Source: Pelodera strongyloides (taxonomy: Eukaryota > Nematoda > Chromadorea > Rhabditida > Rhabditidae). From it: a stretch of DNA of 64,000 bases. The translations under genes were made by a program, and so were the position numbers. The DNA is taken from positions 1 through 64,000 of the forward strand of contig JAANDG010000191.1 in assembly GCA_036852015.1 (NCBI GenBank), read 5' to 3'. This document shows, piece after piece, positions 34,371 through 47,177 of this stretch (positions are counted from its first letter, which is position 1; each line of letters starts with the position of its first letter). Below the pieces are notes generated by a model. That model ran no database searches. It was not told the origin of the DNA and saw nothing but the letters and a program-made list of their open reading frames with translations.

Positions 34371-35578
34371 ATAGTCGTCGGTCGAATGTTTTTTTGTTTC
34401 AGAAAGTTGATTGTTATCGTTATGTTTGCTTTGTTATTCTCCCTCCTTCAAGTTGTTATTGTTGTTGGTTTGTTGCTCTCTGTCAATAAAATGTGTATGC
34501 AAGAATGTAGTTTGTCTTTGTGATTGAATAACTGTCAACCACGGTCAAATATTTTTATTGAGGTGCGAAATGCAGATTTACGTTTGGTTTTTTTTGTGTA
34601 GTTCCTTTGGAAGCAAGGTATGAAAGAAATTATGATAGTTTGTCCCAGTTCCCGAAATTATGATAGTTTAGCGGTTCACGTATATGGTCGTAAGTTCTAC
34701 TCAAGTATATGATTCAGCATGTCTCTACCTTGGTTCTATTTGGAACGACCAACACGTCAAGTCCTACTTAAAATGTACTATGCTACATGCGTACTCACCT
34801 ATCCAGTATTTGTGGGAATTAACTACGACAAGTATATACCGGATAGAGCTCAGGTACCGTGAATTAGCATAAGAATAGAAGTCCGAGTTTTCTATACCCT
34901 CCTTTATTCTATACTGCATTGAATTCGGGTGCGCGTGCTTATAAATATGAGAGAAGTGTATCGTAACAATATCGACTATAGTCAAACGCTATCCATTATT
35001 TTCTTTTAGGTATTGGCCGGCCGATCCCTCCGAGATCAGATTCTCAATCCAAACCAGGTGAAACAATAGGAGCACAACTTCTCCATATGAACAAAACTTC
35101 GGGTGTAGATAGTGAACTAATTTGTTATTTATAATAAAATTTTTTATCGCAAATTGAAAACTAAGAGATATCAAGAAGACACAGTGTGCAAGTCCAAGAG
35201 CTACGTAAGCTCCTCACAGAAAGGAGGAAGCTTTAACCCGTAATACATGAATCTTTGTCGAAAAAAATCGGTGCTGCTGGTAAAAAAAATCGGTAGGATA
35301 TTACATACCTATAAAACACCTAGGAGGCTGCTACGGCTAAATATATAGTTTGACCATTCTATGCATGAGTATAGGATTGATTCAAATATCTTAAAGCGGT
35401 ACAACGGATGGTTTTTAAAATAGTATGATGGCCAACTGCGGTGCCATGTGTTGCATGCAAATTAAAATAATTTGAATAGTGGTGCAGTTATTTGCGCATG
35501 CACTACTTGGGAATTCAGCGGCCAACGTATGTTTGAAAAACCGGATGTTAACTAACAACATAGGTCATTCTCATGGTT
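34371..35578. other. interval between convergent RSL1D1 and gene B
   Basis: It contains the RSL1D1 poly(A) signal, short frames with no recognised motif and, towards gene B, a degenerate family B MITE (35391-35551). The whole interval is duplicated in the right arm. Confidence 0.5.
35391..35551. mobile_element. MITE family B, left arm
   Basis: TTAAAGCGGTACAACGGATGG at the left; the right end (AAAACCGGATGTTAA) has lost the TACCGCT part. Mirror copy at 43198-43358. Confidence 0.6.
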
Positions 35579-38500
35579 TTAAATATCTTCAACATTAATC
35601 TCCTCCTCGGCGTCTGATTCTATTCCATTCCTTCGGAATTTCACTTCACCTTTCGAGGATTTCGCACGTATGCGTTCTGAATGTCTGACAGACGTGGGGC
35701 GCGACGGAGGTGAAAGGTCATCTGGAGACGTCAACCCCTTCGGCCTGAAGAATATAATAATGATAATTGCTACTGAACACAGTTCACATGCCCTAACACA
35801 GTATAGAAATCAAAATAAACACATACTGAAATAGATATTGTATGGTAAGAAACAGTAGCCCGTATTCTCGGGACGACGGAAATGTTCCGTTGGGGAACTC
35901 ATGCAAATTTCTCGACTATCTATACTACATGGAGGAAAAATTTGCATACAAATGAGTTCCCCAACGGAACATTTCCCTCGACCCAAGAATACGGGCTATT
36001 ATCACTGTAGTCTGGCGCGGAAACGGAATCCTAAGGAAAACGGAAAGCTAATTAGATAATTTCACAATGCTGATATTTGCCTGTAATACCCACTCTACGA
36101 GGGTGTGCTGAAAGCTAATCAATGTTATGTAGTTATGTTATAGTTAGAACCGTGGTACAACTTACTTTGAATTGTGTACGATTGAAAGAGGAAAATCTTC
36201 TCATGCTCTAGGTAGAACCTACTTTGACTCCCGCTCCCGCATGTCCATATCCGTGGCTTCAAAGTCGTTCGAATCGGTGACTTCTACATATCGGAGGCCG
36301 AGCTCGTCAATCACTTCCTCAACAAGCACAGTTCCATAGGAAGTGCTTGCCTCCCGACTGCTCAACGAACACGCTACTTTCTGAATTACAAGTATGCTTG
36401 CCGAGTAATATGGTCATAATTAGCCTACCGTATCTTACACGACTACTAATTCAATCAGCACCCTCATAAGCATAAAAGGGGGGTAGAAACTATTACACAC
36501 ATATACACACTCCATATTTTGTTTACAAAGACTTACACTTACATGTGGCTGTTGATCCTCCGAGTGAGGATCTCGTACGGCAAATTTCTGAAATAACATC
36601 ATAATTCTACAATTCTACTGATTACTGATCTACTGAGTTCTAAATCACAATTTAGTTTATGATAAATGATTGGTTATCAGACTGTGGTTGCTAGGAAAAT
36701 CGTAATGTTTAAGTTCTTAAAGCGAAATACTTGCAGGGTTTCAGAAACACATCGAGTACACCTGCGTTTTTATGCAACTTATGCTAATGAACATAAATTA
36801 GAATAAAAAATCGAGCTAAATTCGAGAAACTTGGCATAAATATGTAAGAATTCAGCTGTTCACGATGCGTTTCAAGAACCGGCCGGTACTTCGCTTTAAC
36901 CAGAAACGGTTGAAGTGTGAGCGACAAACTACGCACGTGTTTATCTACCAAATAAGGGGATAATAATGTATGTTGTACAACAACAACAAACTATATGCTT
37001 AACGCGAAAAGTGAGCAAATTAGCAACTCGCTAAACAGAATACGTAGGCTTGAGACTTGTCAATTGACTGCATTGAGAAACCCGCTATGCTAGTTATCGT
37101 TGTATCCAGTTGATGTTGATAGTTTCAAATAAAGGTTTATAGGTTTTTAAAAGGACAACATACCCGCTTGACGGCAACACCATCCTTATTTCTTCGCAAT
37201 AGCAGCCTCTTCACAGAAACCTGTTCTTCGGGAAGCAAAAAATCTGGAATGCGTTCGATGAACTATCACGTTACAGGAAACAAATGCCATGTGCAAATGT
37301 GATCTGTTTCTCTTGGCTAAAAAAAACTTCAGCGATACTCACATCTACATAAACATGCAAGAACATTCGGAAACGCTATTTCTGCAACAGTATCGCATGC
37401 AACTGCTATAATGAAACAAAGTTATGGTGCTGAAGTGATCAGTAGAGATATGCGATGTGTTTTCGCACCGCGTGAGTAGCTGTAGCTGGGCCTCTTAAAC
37501 GTGCCTAGCCTGTGTGTGTGTCTATCTCTTTCATTGACATTGTCCGTTTGTTAAATCGTATTGCTTGAATAAAGAGTTATATATACTAAAAATGACAGCA
37601 CCAATCCTCCAAAAAGTCGGAATGCCTTATGCAATAAGGATGAAACATACTGTTGTAGATCGGTGTCTCGACAAGCCCAACGGTCACAGATGGCTTCCCT
37701 ATTGAAACTTGACACGCCTTAAAATATGATATAACTAAAGAACAGTTTGGAAAATTACTTCACAAAAGGGAATAGACATGAACCCCAGGGTATGTTTATA
37801 GATGGTGTGACCAAATAAATCAGTTCATAAGAGGCGGTCATAACAACTATATTTTTTTACTCAAACTACTCAAAAATACACGTGTACCTCCGTAGACGGT
37901 CTCAGTCCAAACCGCTGGTTTATACCTAACTTGCCCAGTATTTAAAGCAGTATTGTACCTACTTTGGGAAATTTGAATATGATACGCAATATTCCTATGT
38001 ATATTATGCACATTTTCGGAAGCTTCCGGCACAAAATTTGCATAGGATATGCATATCATATGAAAATTTCCCAAAGTAGGCACAATATTGCTTTAAAACT
38101 CATCATGAACATGAATATACAAAAGATCACAAGTTTAAACCTATTTTTACAATAGTTACACGTCACTTGCCACGGACATATAATATCACTGTTGGGCTCC
38201 TCGAGTCGACAACAAGAACAAGTGTGCTTTTGAGACACTGTTATTCACTGACCGTCGTATATTTGAAATTTGAATGCGCCAAGTAAACATAATAAATGAT
38301 GTGGCTCAAACCTGTAATCGTATTCTAGAAGTCGTCGCTTCAATGACATTCTTCCCAGTGCAGAAATGTGGATTGGCGGGGAAGTCGGGATTTTCTCTTA
38401 CAATTCCGTTGTCGACCAAGATACGCGGGATTTTGTTCACGATAGCGACACCCTAGAAATAGGAGGCTAATACAACAAGCATCAAGTATGGACGGTTCGA

Positions 38501-39227
38501 ATGGCCCCATAGAATAAAACACACCGCCAAATGCGGGTCACCTCCCGATCCCTAATGCATTATATGCAACTAATATTAGATTAGTCTAAATAACCTCCCC
38601 AAAATGTCGAGATGCGGACCTAATTTATTCCCTGATATGGCCCACCCAGCCTCTTCGAACGATATTAATTGTGCGAGTGATGTTTATAACTTTACTGGAT
38701 GGTGGATTTTCCTCTTCGATAATATATTATACATATTCTATTTGCTAACCAATAAAATAAGTTTTCATTATATACCAGTTTTCTCTGGCGTTGCTTGAGA
38801 ACACTGCAATGAGTGCACATCCAAGTGGAATATCCGATGGGTTTCGTGAACGATCGGCCCAAGCACCATTCATAGACACGATTTGGATAGTGACGACTTT
38901 TGTACATAAGAGTCTAAACAGGAAAATTTTACTAACCTATTGAAGATAAAGTCTCGATTTTTTCTTCTTAATTTCAAACTTCCAAACATTAACATAGCAT
39001 TTGAAAGCGATCAACACTTTTCCGAACTGGCCTCGTGCGTAGAGGTTTTAGAACCTCAACCTGATTATACGTAAATAAAGGTTTATAGTCAAATAAGTCA
39101 AAACCCTCACCGGATGTTTCTTATTTCTTCCAGGCACGAAAATAGCTTCTCCATAGTCTTCCAAAACAGGCTCTGGTGGAGGAGAGCAAGCACGTTGATG
39201 ATTTTGATTGTGATGATTGAGATTCAT
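35579..39227 (-). CDS. gene B: unrecognised multi-exon protein with a zinc-finger-like N-terminal half
   Basis: Exons on the minus strand: 39111-39227, 38776-38913, 38312-38452, about 38167-38237, 37651-37717, 37343-37405, 37164-37243, 36543-36587, 36223-36379, 36166-36196, 35579-35744; about 357 aa. Exons 1-3 and 5-11 join in phase with consensus sites; the fourth exon's ends are not settled, because the best donor leaves the wrong phase. Exons 2-3 hold YEWCLGRSF, then TWMCTHCSVL and, 40 residues on, NPHFC. This W-x-C-x2-C ... H-x-C pattern recalls FLYWCH-type fingers, without a firm match. The C-terminus is charged and ends ESDAEEEINVEDI. Its 5' exons lie in the palindrome spacer and the rest in the left arm, so a truncated mirror copy exists at 40368-43170. 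Confidence 0.6.
35855..35999. mobile_element. hairpin MITE (TAGCCCGTATTC ends), left arm
   Basis: Long inverted arms containing GGAAATGTTCCGTTGGGGAA and ATGCAAATTT around a loop near 35925. 145 bp. Mirror copy at 42749-42893. Confidence 0.75.
36717..36899. mobile_element. MITE family A, left arm, gene B intron
   Basis: TTAAAGCGAAATACTTGC to CCGGTACTTCGCTTTAA, 183 bp, TTAA at both ends. Mirror copy at 41851-42033. Confidence 0.8.
37942..38096. mobile_element. hairpin MITE (TTAAAGCAGTATTG ends), left arm
   Basis: TTAAAGCAGTATTGTACCTA at one end and its complement at the other, with a long stem through CTTTGGGAAATTT and an AAGCTTCCGG loop; 155 bp. Mirror copy at 40651-40810. Confidence 0.8.
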
Positions 39228-40367
39228 CTGAAATTGAAAGGTTTAGGTATGGCTGATAATTGCTTAACATCCTTCAGAGCGTAAAAGATAACACAGAAGT
39301 TCGACAAAATACCAACATTAACTAATAATTGACATGAATTGGGTTTGCTAAAGATATATTTTTATGTATTTGTGCACGCTTTATTATTTCGCTTTAGTTC
39401 TTTCGTCTTTCAGAATAAAGTATTCAATATATAGAGCACAGCACGAGTGGCAACGGCGAATAGGCATGTTATTTGCATCGCTAGCATTTCCATTTCCTGC
39501 AAATGAATTGTAGGATATGAACAAATATAAAACATGGAAAAAACGCAGTACCCAGCAACCGAGAGCGAATGCTTTCATGCGCGTGGGATAATTCAGCCTG
39601 CCTTGCGTCTCTTCCTTTGCTCCACTATTTCGCCGATATCTCACTGGTTCGCTTCAAGCGAATTAGTGGTCGGTCTCAACAAAAAATACAAAAAGAGGCG
39701 GAGTAAACAACCGTGCGTTGACCACCGTTTTCAAACCGTACTTTTACTAGCCAAATTCAAAAATTTTTGTCAAAATTTCGTCATTTGGATGCTGCGGAGT
39801 GCGTTATAATTTGAAAGGCCATCCCTCGATTTTTCCAGGGCCGTGCTAGTATTAAAATCGGCAAATCGCCTAAAGCGAATTTTCCCATACAAAATCGCAA
39901 AATATGGTTGTTTGAGAACATTTTTGTGCAAGATGCACTTATTTGTTTTTGTTTTTATGTTTATTTTCGTTTATAACTTTTTTCAAACTATTTTTGGTGA
40001 AAAAACCCCAAACGGGGTGGTATTTCGCTTTCAGGACCATAGCCTTGTTGCAATATAGAAGTGGTATATGATCCTATTACCATAATAGCATAAAATATGC
40101 TTGACAAGTCAGTTAAGAGTACTGTAAAAAAAGTTCAAAAAATTCTCGAGACCAAACCCAATCATCTTATATGGAAAACCTTCCCAAAGGCAAGAAAATA
40201 ACTAACGGGATGCTCGCAGCAACGGCTTCGGAGCAAAAATGCGCCGCCATGCAACAATGTGAAAGGCGGGGCTGTCTACACACAAACGTTAATTTGGATA
40301 CAGTACTCCCGACACTATTTGGAGCAACTTTCGCGCTTGGACTTTAATTTTTGAATACATCTTTGAG
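38380..40367. other. 1988-bp spacer between the palindrome arms
   Basis: The unique centre of the inverted duplication. It contains gene B exons 1-2 and the 5' part of exon 3, the repeat copy at 38530-38640, a minus-strand AATAAA near 39382-39390 that may close another transcript, and a decayed family A end pair (about 39872-40034, AAAGCGAA ... GGTATTTCGCTTT). No other gene is seen. Confidence 0.7.
38530..38640 (-). repeat. second copy of the 3325-3470 dispersed repeat
   Basis: The reverse complement shares GGGAATAAATTAGGTCCGC, then GGGGAGGT, TAGACTAAT, GCATTAGGGATCGGGAGGTGA with the copy near the window start, with small indels. Confidence 0.65.
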
Positions 40368-40650
40368 CCGCCAATCCACATTTCTGCACTGGGAAGAATG
40401 TCATTGAAGCGACGACTTCTAGAATACGATTACAGGTTTGAGCCACATCATTTATTATGTTTACTTGGCGCATTCAAATTTCAAATATACGACGGTCAGT
40501 GAATAACAGTGTCTCAAAAGCACACTTGTTCTTGTTGTCGACTCGAGGAGCCCAACAGTGATATTATATGTCCGTGGCAAGTGACGTGTAACTATTGTAA
40601 AAATAGGTTTAAACTTGTGATCTTTTGTATATTCATGTTCATGATGAGTT

Positions 40651-40810
40651 TTAAAGCAATATTGTGCCTACTTTGGGAAATTTTCATATGATATGCATAT
40701 CATATCCTATGCAAATTTTGTGCCGGAAGCTTCCGAAAATGTGCATAATATACATAGGAATATTGCGTATCATATTCAAATTTCCCAAAGTAGGTACAAT
40801 ACTGCTTTAA
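40651..40810. mobile_element. hairpin MITE (TTAAAGCAATATTG ends), right arm
   Basis: Mirror copy of 37942-38096. Confidence 0.8.
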
Positions 40811-41850
40811 ATACTGGGCAAGTTAGGTATAAACCAGCGGTTTGGACTGAGACCGTCTACGGAGGTACACGTGTATTTTTGAGTAGTTTGAGTAAAAAAA
40901 TATAGTTGTTATGACCGCCTCTTATGAACTGATTTATTTGGTCACACCATCTATAAACATACCCTGGGGTTCATGTCTATTCCCTTTTGTGAAGTAATTT
41001 TCCAAACTGTTCTTTAGTTATATCATATTTTAAGGCGTGTCAAGTTTCAATAGGGAAGCCATCTGTGACCGTTGGGCTTGTCGAGACACCGATCTACAAC
41101 AGTATGTTTCATCCTTATTGCATAAGGCATTCCGACTTTTTGGAGGATTGGTGCTGTCATTTTTAGTATATATAACTCTTTATTCAAGCAATACGATTTA
41201 ACAAACGGACAATGTCAATGAAAGAGATAGACACACACAGGCTAGGCACGTTTAAGAGGCCCAGCTACAGCTACTCACGCGGTGCGAAAACACATCGCAT
41301 ATCTCTACTGATCACTTCAGCACCATAACTTTGTTTCATTATAGCAGTTGCATGCGATACTGTTGCAGAAATAGCGTTTCCGAATGTTCTTGCATGTTTA
41401 TGTAGATGTGAGTATCGCTGAAGTTTTTTTTAGCCAAGAGAAACAGATCACATTTGCACATGGCATTTGTTTCCTGTAACGTGATAGTTCATCGAACGCA
41501 TTCCAGATTTTTTGCTTCCCGAAGAACAGGTTTCTGTGAAGAGGCTGCTATTGCGAAGAAATAAGGATGGTGTTGCCGTCAAGCGGGTATGTTGTCCTTT
41601 TAAAAACCTATAAACCTTTATTTGAAACTATCAACATCAACTGGATACAACGATAACTAGCATAGCGGGTTTCTCAATGCAGTCAATTGACAAGTCTCAA
41701 GCCTACGTATTCTGTTTAGCGAGTTGCTAATTTGCTCACTTTTCGCGTTAAGCATATAGTTTGTTGTTGTTGTACAACATACATTATTATCCCCTTATTT
41801 GGTAGATAAACACGTGCGTAGTTTGTCGCTCACACTTCAACCGTTTCTGG

Positions 41851-42033
41851 TTAAAGCGAAGTACCGGCCGGTTCTTGAAACGCATCGTGAACAGCTGAAT
41901 TCTTACATATTTATGCCAAGTTTCTCGAATTTAGCTCGATTTTTTATTCTAATTTATGTTCATTAGCATAAGTTGCATAAAAACGCAGGTGTACTCGATG
42001 TGTTTCTGAAACCCTGCAAGTATTTCGCTTTAA
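41851..42033. mobile_element. MITE family A, right arm
   Basis: Mirror copy of 36717-36899, same termini. Confidence 0.8.
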
Positions 42034-42748
42034 GAACTTAAACATTACGATTTTCCTAGCAACCACAGTCTGATAACCAATCATTTATCATAAACTAAAT
42101 TGTGATTTAGAACTCAGTAGATCAGTAATCAGTAGAATTGTAGAATTATGATGTTATTTCAGAAATTTGCCGTACGAGATCCTCACTCGGAGGATCAACA
42201 GCCACATGTAAGTGTAAGTCTTTGTAAACAAAATATGGAGTGTGTATATGTGTGTAATAGTTTCTACCCCCCTTTTATGCTTATGAGGGTGCTGATTGAA
42301 TTAGTAGTCGTGTAAGATACGGTAGGCTAATTATGACCATATTACTCGGCAAGCATACTTGTAATTCAGAAAGTAGCGTGTTCGTTGAGCAGTCGGGAGG
42401 CAAGCACTTCCTATGGAACTGTGCTTGTTGAGGAAGTGATTGACGAGCTCGGCCTCCGATATGTAGAAGTCACGATTCGAACGACTTTGAAGCCACGGAT
42501 ATGGACATGCGGGAGCGGGAGTCAAAGTAGGTTCTACCTAGAGCATGAGAAGATTTTCCTCTTTCAATCGTACACAATTCAAAGTAAGTTGTACCACGGT
42601 TCTAACTATAACATAACTACATAACATTGATTAGCTTTCAGCACACCCTCGTAGAGTGGGTATTACAGGCAAATATCAGCATTGTGAAATTATCTAATTA
42701 GCTTTCCGTTTTCCTTAGGATTCCGTTTCCGCGCCAGACTACAGTGAT

Positions 42749-42893
42749 AATAGCCCGTATTCTTGGGTCGAGGGAAATGTTCCGTTGGGGAACTCATTTG
42801 TATGCAAATTTTTCCTCCATGTAGTATAGATAGTCGAGAAATTTGCATGAGTTCCCCAACGGAACATTTCCGTCGTCCCGAGAATACGGGCTA
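42749..42893. mobile_element. hairpin MITE (TAGCCCGTATTC ends), right arm
   Basis: Mirror copy of 35855-35999. Confidence 0.75.
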
Positions 42894-43197
42894 CTGTTTC
42901 TTACCATACAATATCTATTTCAGTATGTGTTTATTTTGATTTCTATACTGTGTTAGGGCATGTGAACTGTGTTCAGTAGCAATTATCATTATTATATTCT
43001 TCAGGCCGAAGGGGTTGACGTCTCCAGATGACCTTTCACCTCCGTCGCGCCCCACGTCTGTCAGACATTCAGAACGCATACGTGCGAAATCCTCGAAAGG
43101 TGAAGTGAAATTCCGAAGGAATGGAATAGAATCAGACGCCGAGGAGGAGATTAATGTTGAAGATATTTAAAACCATGAGAATGACCTATGTTGTTAG

Positions 43198-43358
43198 TTA
43201 ACATCCGGTTTTTCAAACATACGTTGGCCGCTGAATTCCCAAGTAGTGCATGCGCAAATAACTGCACCACTATTCAAATTATTTTAATTTGCATGCAACA
43301 CATGGCACCGCAGTTGGCCATCATACTATTTTAAAAACCATCCGTTGTACCGCTTTAA
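43198..43358. mobile_element. MITE family B, right arm
   Basis: Mirror copy of 35391-35551, ending GTTGTACCGCTTTAA. Confidence 0.6.
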
Positions 43359-44378
43359 GATATTTGAATCAATCCTATACTCATGCATAGAATGGTCAAA
43401 CTATATATTTAGCCGTAGCAGCCTCCTAGGTGTTTTATAGGTATGTAATATCCTACCGATTTTTTTTACCAGCAGCACCGATTTTTTTCGACAAAGATTC
43501 ATGTATTACGGGTTAAAGCTTCCTCCTTTCTGTGAGGAGCTTACGTAGCTCTTGGACTTGCACACTGTGTCTTCTTGATATCTCTTAGTTTTCAATTTGC
43601 GATAAAAAATTTTATTATAAATAACAAATTAGTTCACTATCTACACCCGAAGTTTTGTTCATATGGAGAAGTTGTGCTCCTATTGTTTCACCTGGTTTGG
43701 ATTGAGAATCTGATCTCGGAGGGATCGGCCGGCCAATACCTAAAAGAAAATAATGGATAGCGTTTGACTATAGTCGATATTGTTACGATACACTTCTCTC
43801 ATATTTATAAGCACGCGCACCCGAATTCAATGCAGTATAGAATAAAGGAGGGTATAGAAAACTCGGACTTCTATTCTTATGCTAATTCACGGTACCTGAG
43901 CTCTATCCGGTATATACTTGTCGTAGTTAATTCCCACAAATACTGGATAGGTGAGTACGCATGTAGCATAGTACATTTTAAGTAGGACTTGACGTGTTGG
44001 TCGTTCCAAATAGAACCAAGGTAGAGACATGCTGAATCATATACTTGAGTAGAACTTACGACCATATACGTGAACCGCTAAACTATCATAATTTCGGGAA
44101 CTGGGACAAACTATCATAATTTCTTTCATACCTTGCTTCCAAAGGAACTACACAAAAAAAACCAAACGTAAATCTGCATTTCGCACCTCAATAAAAATAT
44201 TTGACCGTGGTTGACAGTTATTCAATCACAAAGACAAACTACATTCTTGCATACACATTTTATTGACAGAGAGCAACAAACCAACAACAATAACAACTTG
44301 AAGGAGGGAGAATAACAAAGCAAACATAACGATAACAATCAACTTTCTGAAACAAAAAAACATTCGACCGACGACTAT

Positions 44379-47045
44379 TTAAACTGGAATCTTCTTTTTC
44401 TTCTTAGGAACTGCCACCTCGGATGTCGCAGCCACCTTCTTTTTCAATACCTTCTTGACTGTCTGAAATATAAACATAAAACGAACGCACTAAGATTAAC
44501 AGAATTCACGGAAACGCTAGAGCATTCTGCAACTTCAAACGAAGAACAATAAACAATTTATTTCATCAAAACCTGTCGTTTTATTGTTTTGTAACTACAA
44601 AAGACTGGCTATATACCACAACAACCCCATCGATAACTAATGAAGCTTACATCGCAGTAATCACTTAAAAAGGATTCAAGATAGCTGTAGAAACATACCG
44701 GCGCTGGGGCTTCCTCAGCAGGCTTCACTTTCTTCGAATGCTTTTTGGCAGGCTGAAATTAACCACGTTGATCATGCATTATAAACACGGCCCATTTGTA
44801 TTTCATATAAGTTAGTTATGTCAAACTGTATCGCAGAAACAAGCTCCAACTACACCATGATTACTTCACTCACCATGATTACTTCACTATATAAACCTTC
44901 CAAATATATCTTCACTTTCACTCCGTTATAAAGAGCTAACTAACCTTTGGCTCTTCAGTTGAAACTTTTGTTTCCGCAACAACTTCTCCCTGAAAGAATA
45001 ATAATGAGAATCCCAATGTTATACACACATTGGTTAGTGTAGTGGATAGGGGTTCTGACTGCTAAAAGGAAGGTCACGGGTTCGAATCTACCCTGCGAAA
45101 ACATACAAAAAACACAATAGAAAAAAAAGACAGGTCTAAGAATAAATCTTTCGCTATTTTCTGGAGCAAACTTTGCGTAGTTCCGAGCTTCGGGGTACTT
45201 CGGACACATGGGGCACGACATTAGATCTCTTAGATGTACAACAATAGAGGCCAAAACACATCGACAATCCTTGACAATCATTGACACAAGTCTGCATACC
45301 TTGGCAACCTTGATGGCCAACTTCTTCCTCTCGCGGCGCTTCTTTCTCTTCTCCGACTTCTTTTCCATCTGAAATTATTATCTATTAAAATATAAATGAA
45401 TTTAAATCCCTCATTTCAATAAACATGTATTAAAATTGGAAAGAGATTAAGAACGTGCTCTTTTACTAAATGGCACGTGGTACAGTATTCACGGTGACAC
45501 AGCGTGTGACATCTGACATGATCACCAAGCCCAATACAAACAAGGGGTCCATCAAATAATACATATACATAATCATCAATCTCGAGCAAAAACAAAGAAA
45601 ACCGCAAGTTATAGAAAACATATACCTACACCTACAGGTAATCAGGTCACCTAACCCACAGTACAAAATAAACCATAACAAAAAGAATGGAATAAATACA
45701 ACTAATATAAATCTCTCATCCCCCTACCTTCTTGGCCTCAGCAGCCGCCTTCTTTTCCAGTTTTGCCGTGTCGAACTTTGGCTTGAGGTCATCATCCTCT
45801 TCCCATTCGTCGTTCACTAAATATAATGGGGTGGTTATAATGACCGAAAGAAAGACAAACATAGGAGTCTCTTAGATTACCATTATACTTCCACATCCAA
45901 GTATTTCTTTCGGATGGACCAAACCAGTGTTGACAAATTTGGGGCACAAAATGTCGAAAAGGATAAATGACATGACTGCGACATAACATTAGTACCTTAG
46001 GAAGACAAAGACATTATAAAATTTCACTGAAACATCGAAACTTCTAATGCAGTTCCAGATTAATTGGACCAGCGATAGACCGATTAATCAAAAACATAAA
46101 GGACATACAACCAACTTTAAATTAAAACGAAAAAAAAATGGGAAACAATTTTTAAAAAGTAAAGTAAAATGCAAAATTATAAAAACTTACAAGTAGGGTA
46201 AACGACTCTCTTCTTATCGGTTTCGCGAACAACGTGCATCTCTCCATTGGGCATCATTTCACCCTAAAAATAGCGAATCAAAATATCTTTTTTACTTCAT
46301 GATAATGACCGATTGGACCGAAACAACACGCAGACAGACAAAACACATATAACACCAAATGTGCTCTCACATCGCCTCAGCTTTATGCTAATACGATTTG
46401 AACGAAAACATATACTTCAAAATACTCTAAATATGAATCGACACGCTTGAAATAAAATCCTTCAGGAACACGACTCAACTGAATGAAGGACTAGTTACTT
46501 ATATTACACAATATAAATATGCAAAAAAAAAGGAACAAGCCCCTACCATGAGGCCATCAGGTAGAGAGTCCACTTCCACAAATTCTCCTCTGTCGTTCTC
46601 ATCAACTTGTTTCGGAATGGGCAAGTTCACCTTGCTCTTTGGTCCTGAATAAGGAACACTAGAACCACAATACAGTACGAACGCACTGCAGGAGGGCAAG
46701 GGACTGGGACAGCCGCATTTCACTCAATACATGTTCGATACTACATAGGTTTCTATGTCAACTAAATTTTTCCGTTAGTTATTCAGAGTAGTGCTCATCG
46801 TCAATGTACAAACACGCAAACAAAACAACTCTGACACTCTGTGCTAGACCAGCTAGACATACAAGTAACCAGTAACCACTACTCACCACTCAAGGGAAAT
46901 AACACACGACAATACTAAATAAAAAAAGCAACTTACCAATTGAGAAGTGAATAGGCAGCTGAGGTTTGCATCCACAGGGGTGCAAGAATATGGCCTGGAG
47001 GTTTACAAAACCAGCCGGAACAAGCTCAATTGATCGGTCCACTAC
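44379..47045 (-). pseudogene. RSL1D1: 5'-truncated mirror copy of RSL1D1 (last eight exons)
   Basis: Reading on the minus strand, exons corresponding to VVDRSIELVPAGF through the KKKKKIPV stop are present with unchanged coding sequence and splice sites. The upstream nine exons, encoding nearly all of the L1 domain, are absent: the arm ends in the preceding intron, and a CACTG transposon sits 57 bases upstream of the first retained exon. If transcribed, it would be antisense to the functional gene only in trans. Confidence 0.85.
45028..45097 (+). tRNA. tRNA-like sequence, right-arm copy
   Basis: Mirror of 33650-33718 with the same A and B boxes and the same poor stems. Probably a pseudogene. 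Confidence 0.35.
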
Positions 47046-47177
47046 CTGCAAACAATGGTCTCATATGACATTTTCACATGCTGATGAGAAAATGAGAACC
47101 GTCACTGGAAAATTTTCCCTAGAAAACCCCGCGAAAAACCCCCAGAAAATCCCGAGGTGCTTTTAGCAATTCCCCTA

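Larger units (their letters stand above)
31620..38379 (+). repeat. left arm of a ~6.7-kb inverted duplication
   Basis: This arm is the reverse complement of 40368-50042 (after removing the transposon there). Outer end: AATCTGATTGACGTCCTAC at 31620. Inner end: GGATTGGCGG at 38379. The two arms differ by small indels, for example 13 versus 9 T residues in the run near 32208-32220 and a 3-base ATT difference near 33640. Exons compared by eye are identical. The outer boundary falls in RSL1D1 intron 9 (before exon 10) and the inner boundary inside gene B exon 3. Confidence 0.95.
40368..43170 (+). pseudogene. 5'-truncated mirror copy of gene B
   Basis: It starts inside exon 3 (at the codons for NPHFC) and keeps all downstream exons: about 40510-40580, 41035-41101, 41345-41407, 41507-41586, 42163-42207, 42370-42526, 42553-42583 and 43005-43170. 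The splice sites and stop are intact. Exons 1-2 and the CxxC part of the finger are missing because they lie beyond the arm boundary. It has no start or promoter of its own that I can see. Confidence 0.8.

Noticed and set aside
38056..38238. Cysteine-rich frame SQKHTCSCCRLEEPNSD as a zinc finger
   Set aside because: It overlaps the putative fourth exon of gene B but needs an entry phase that exon 3 does not provide; the alternative frame CLKSTLVLVVDSRSPTV joins exon 3 correctly.
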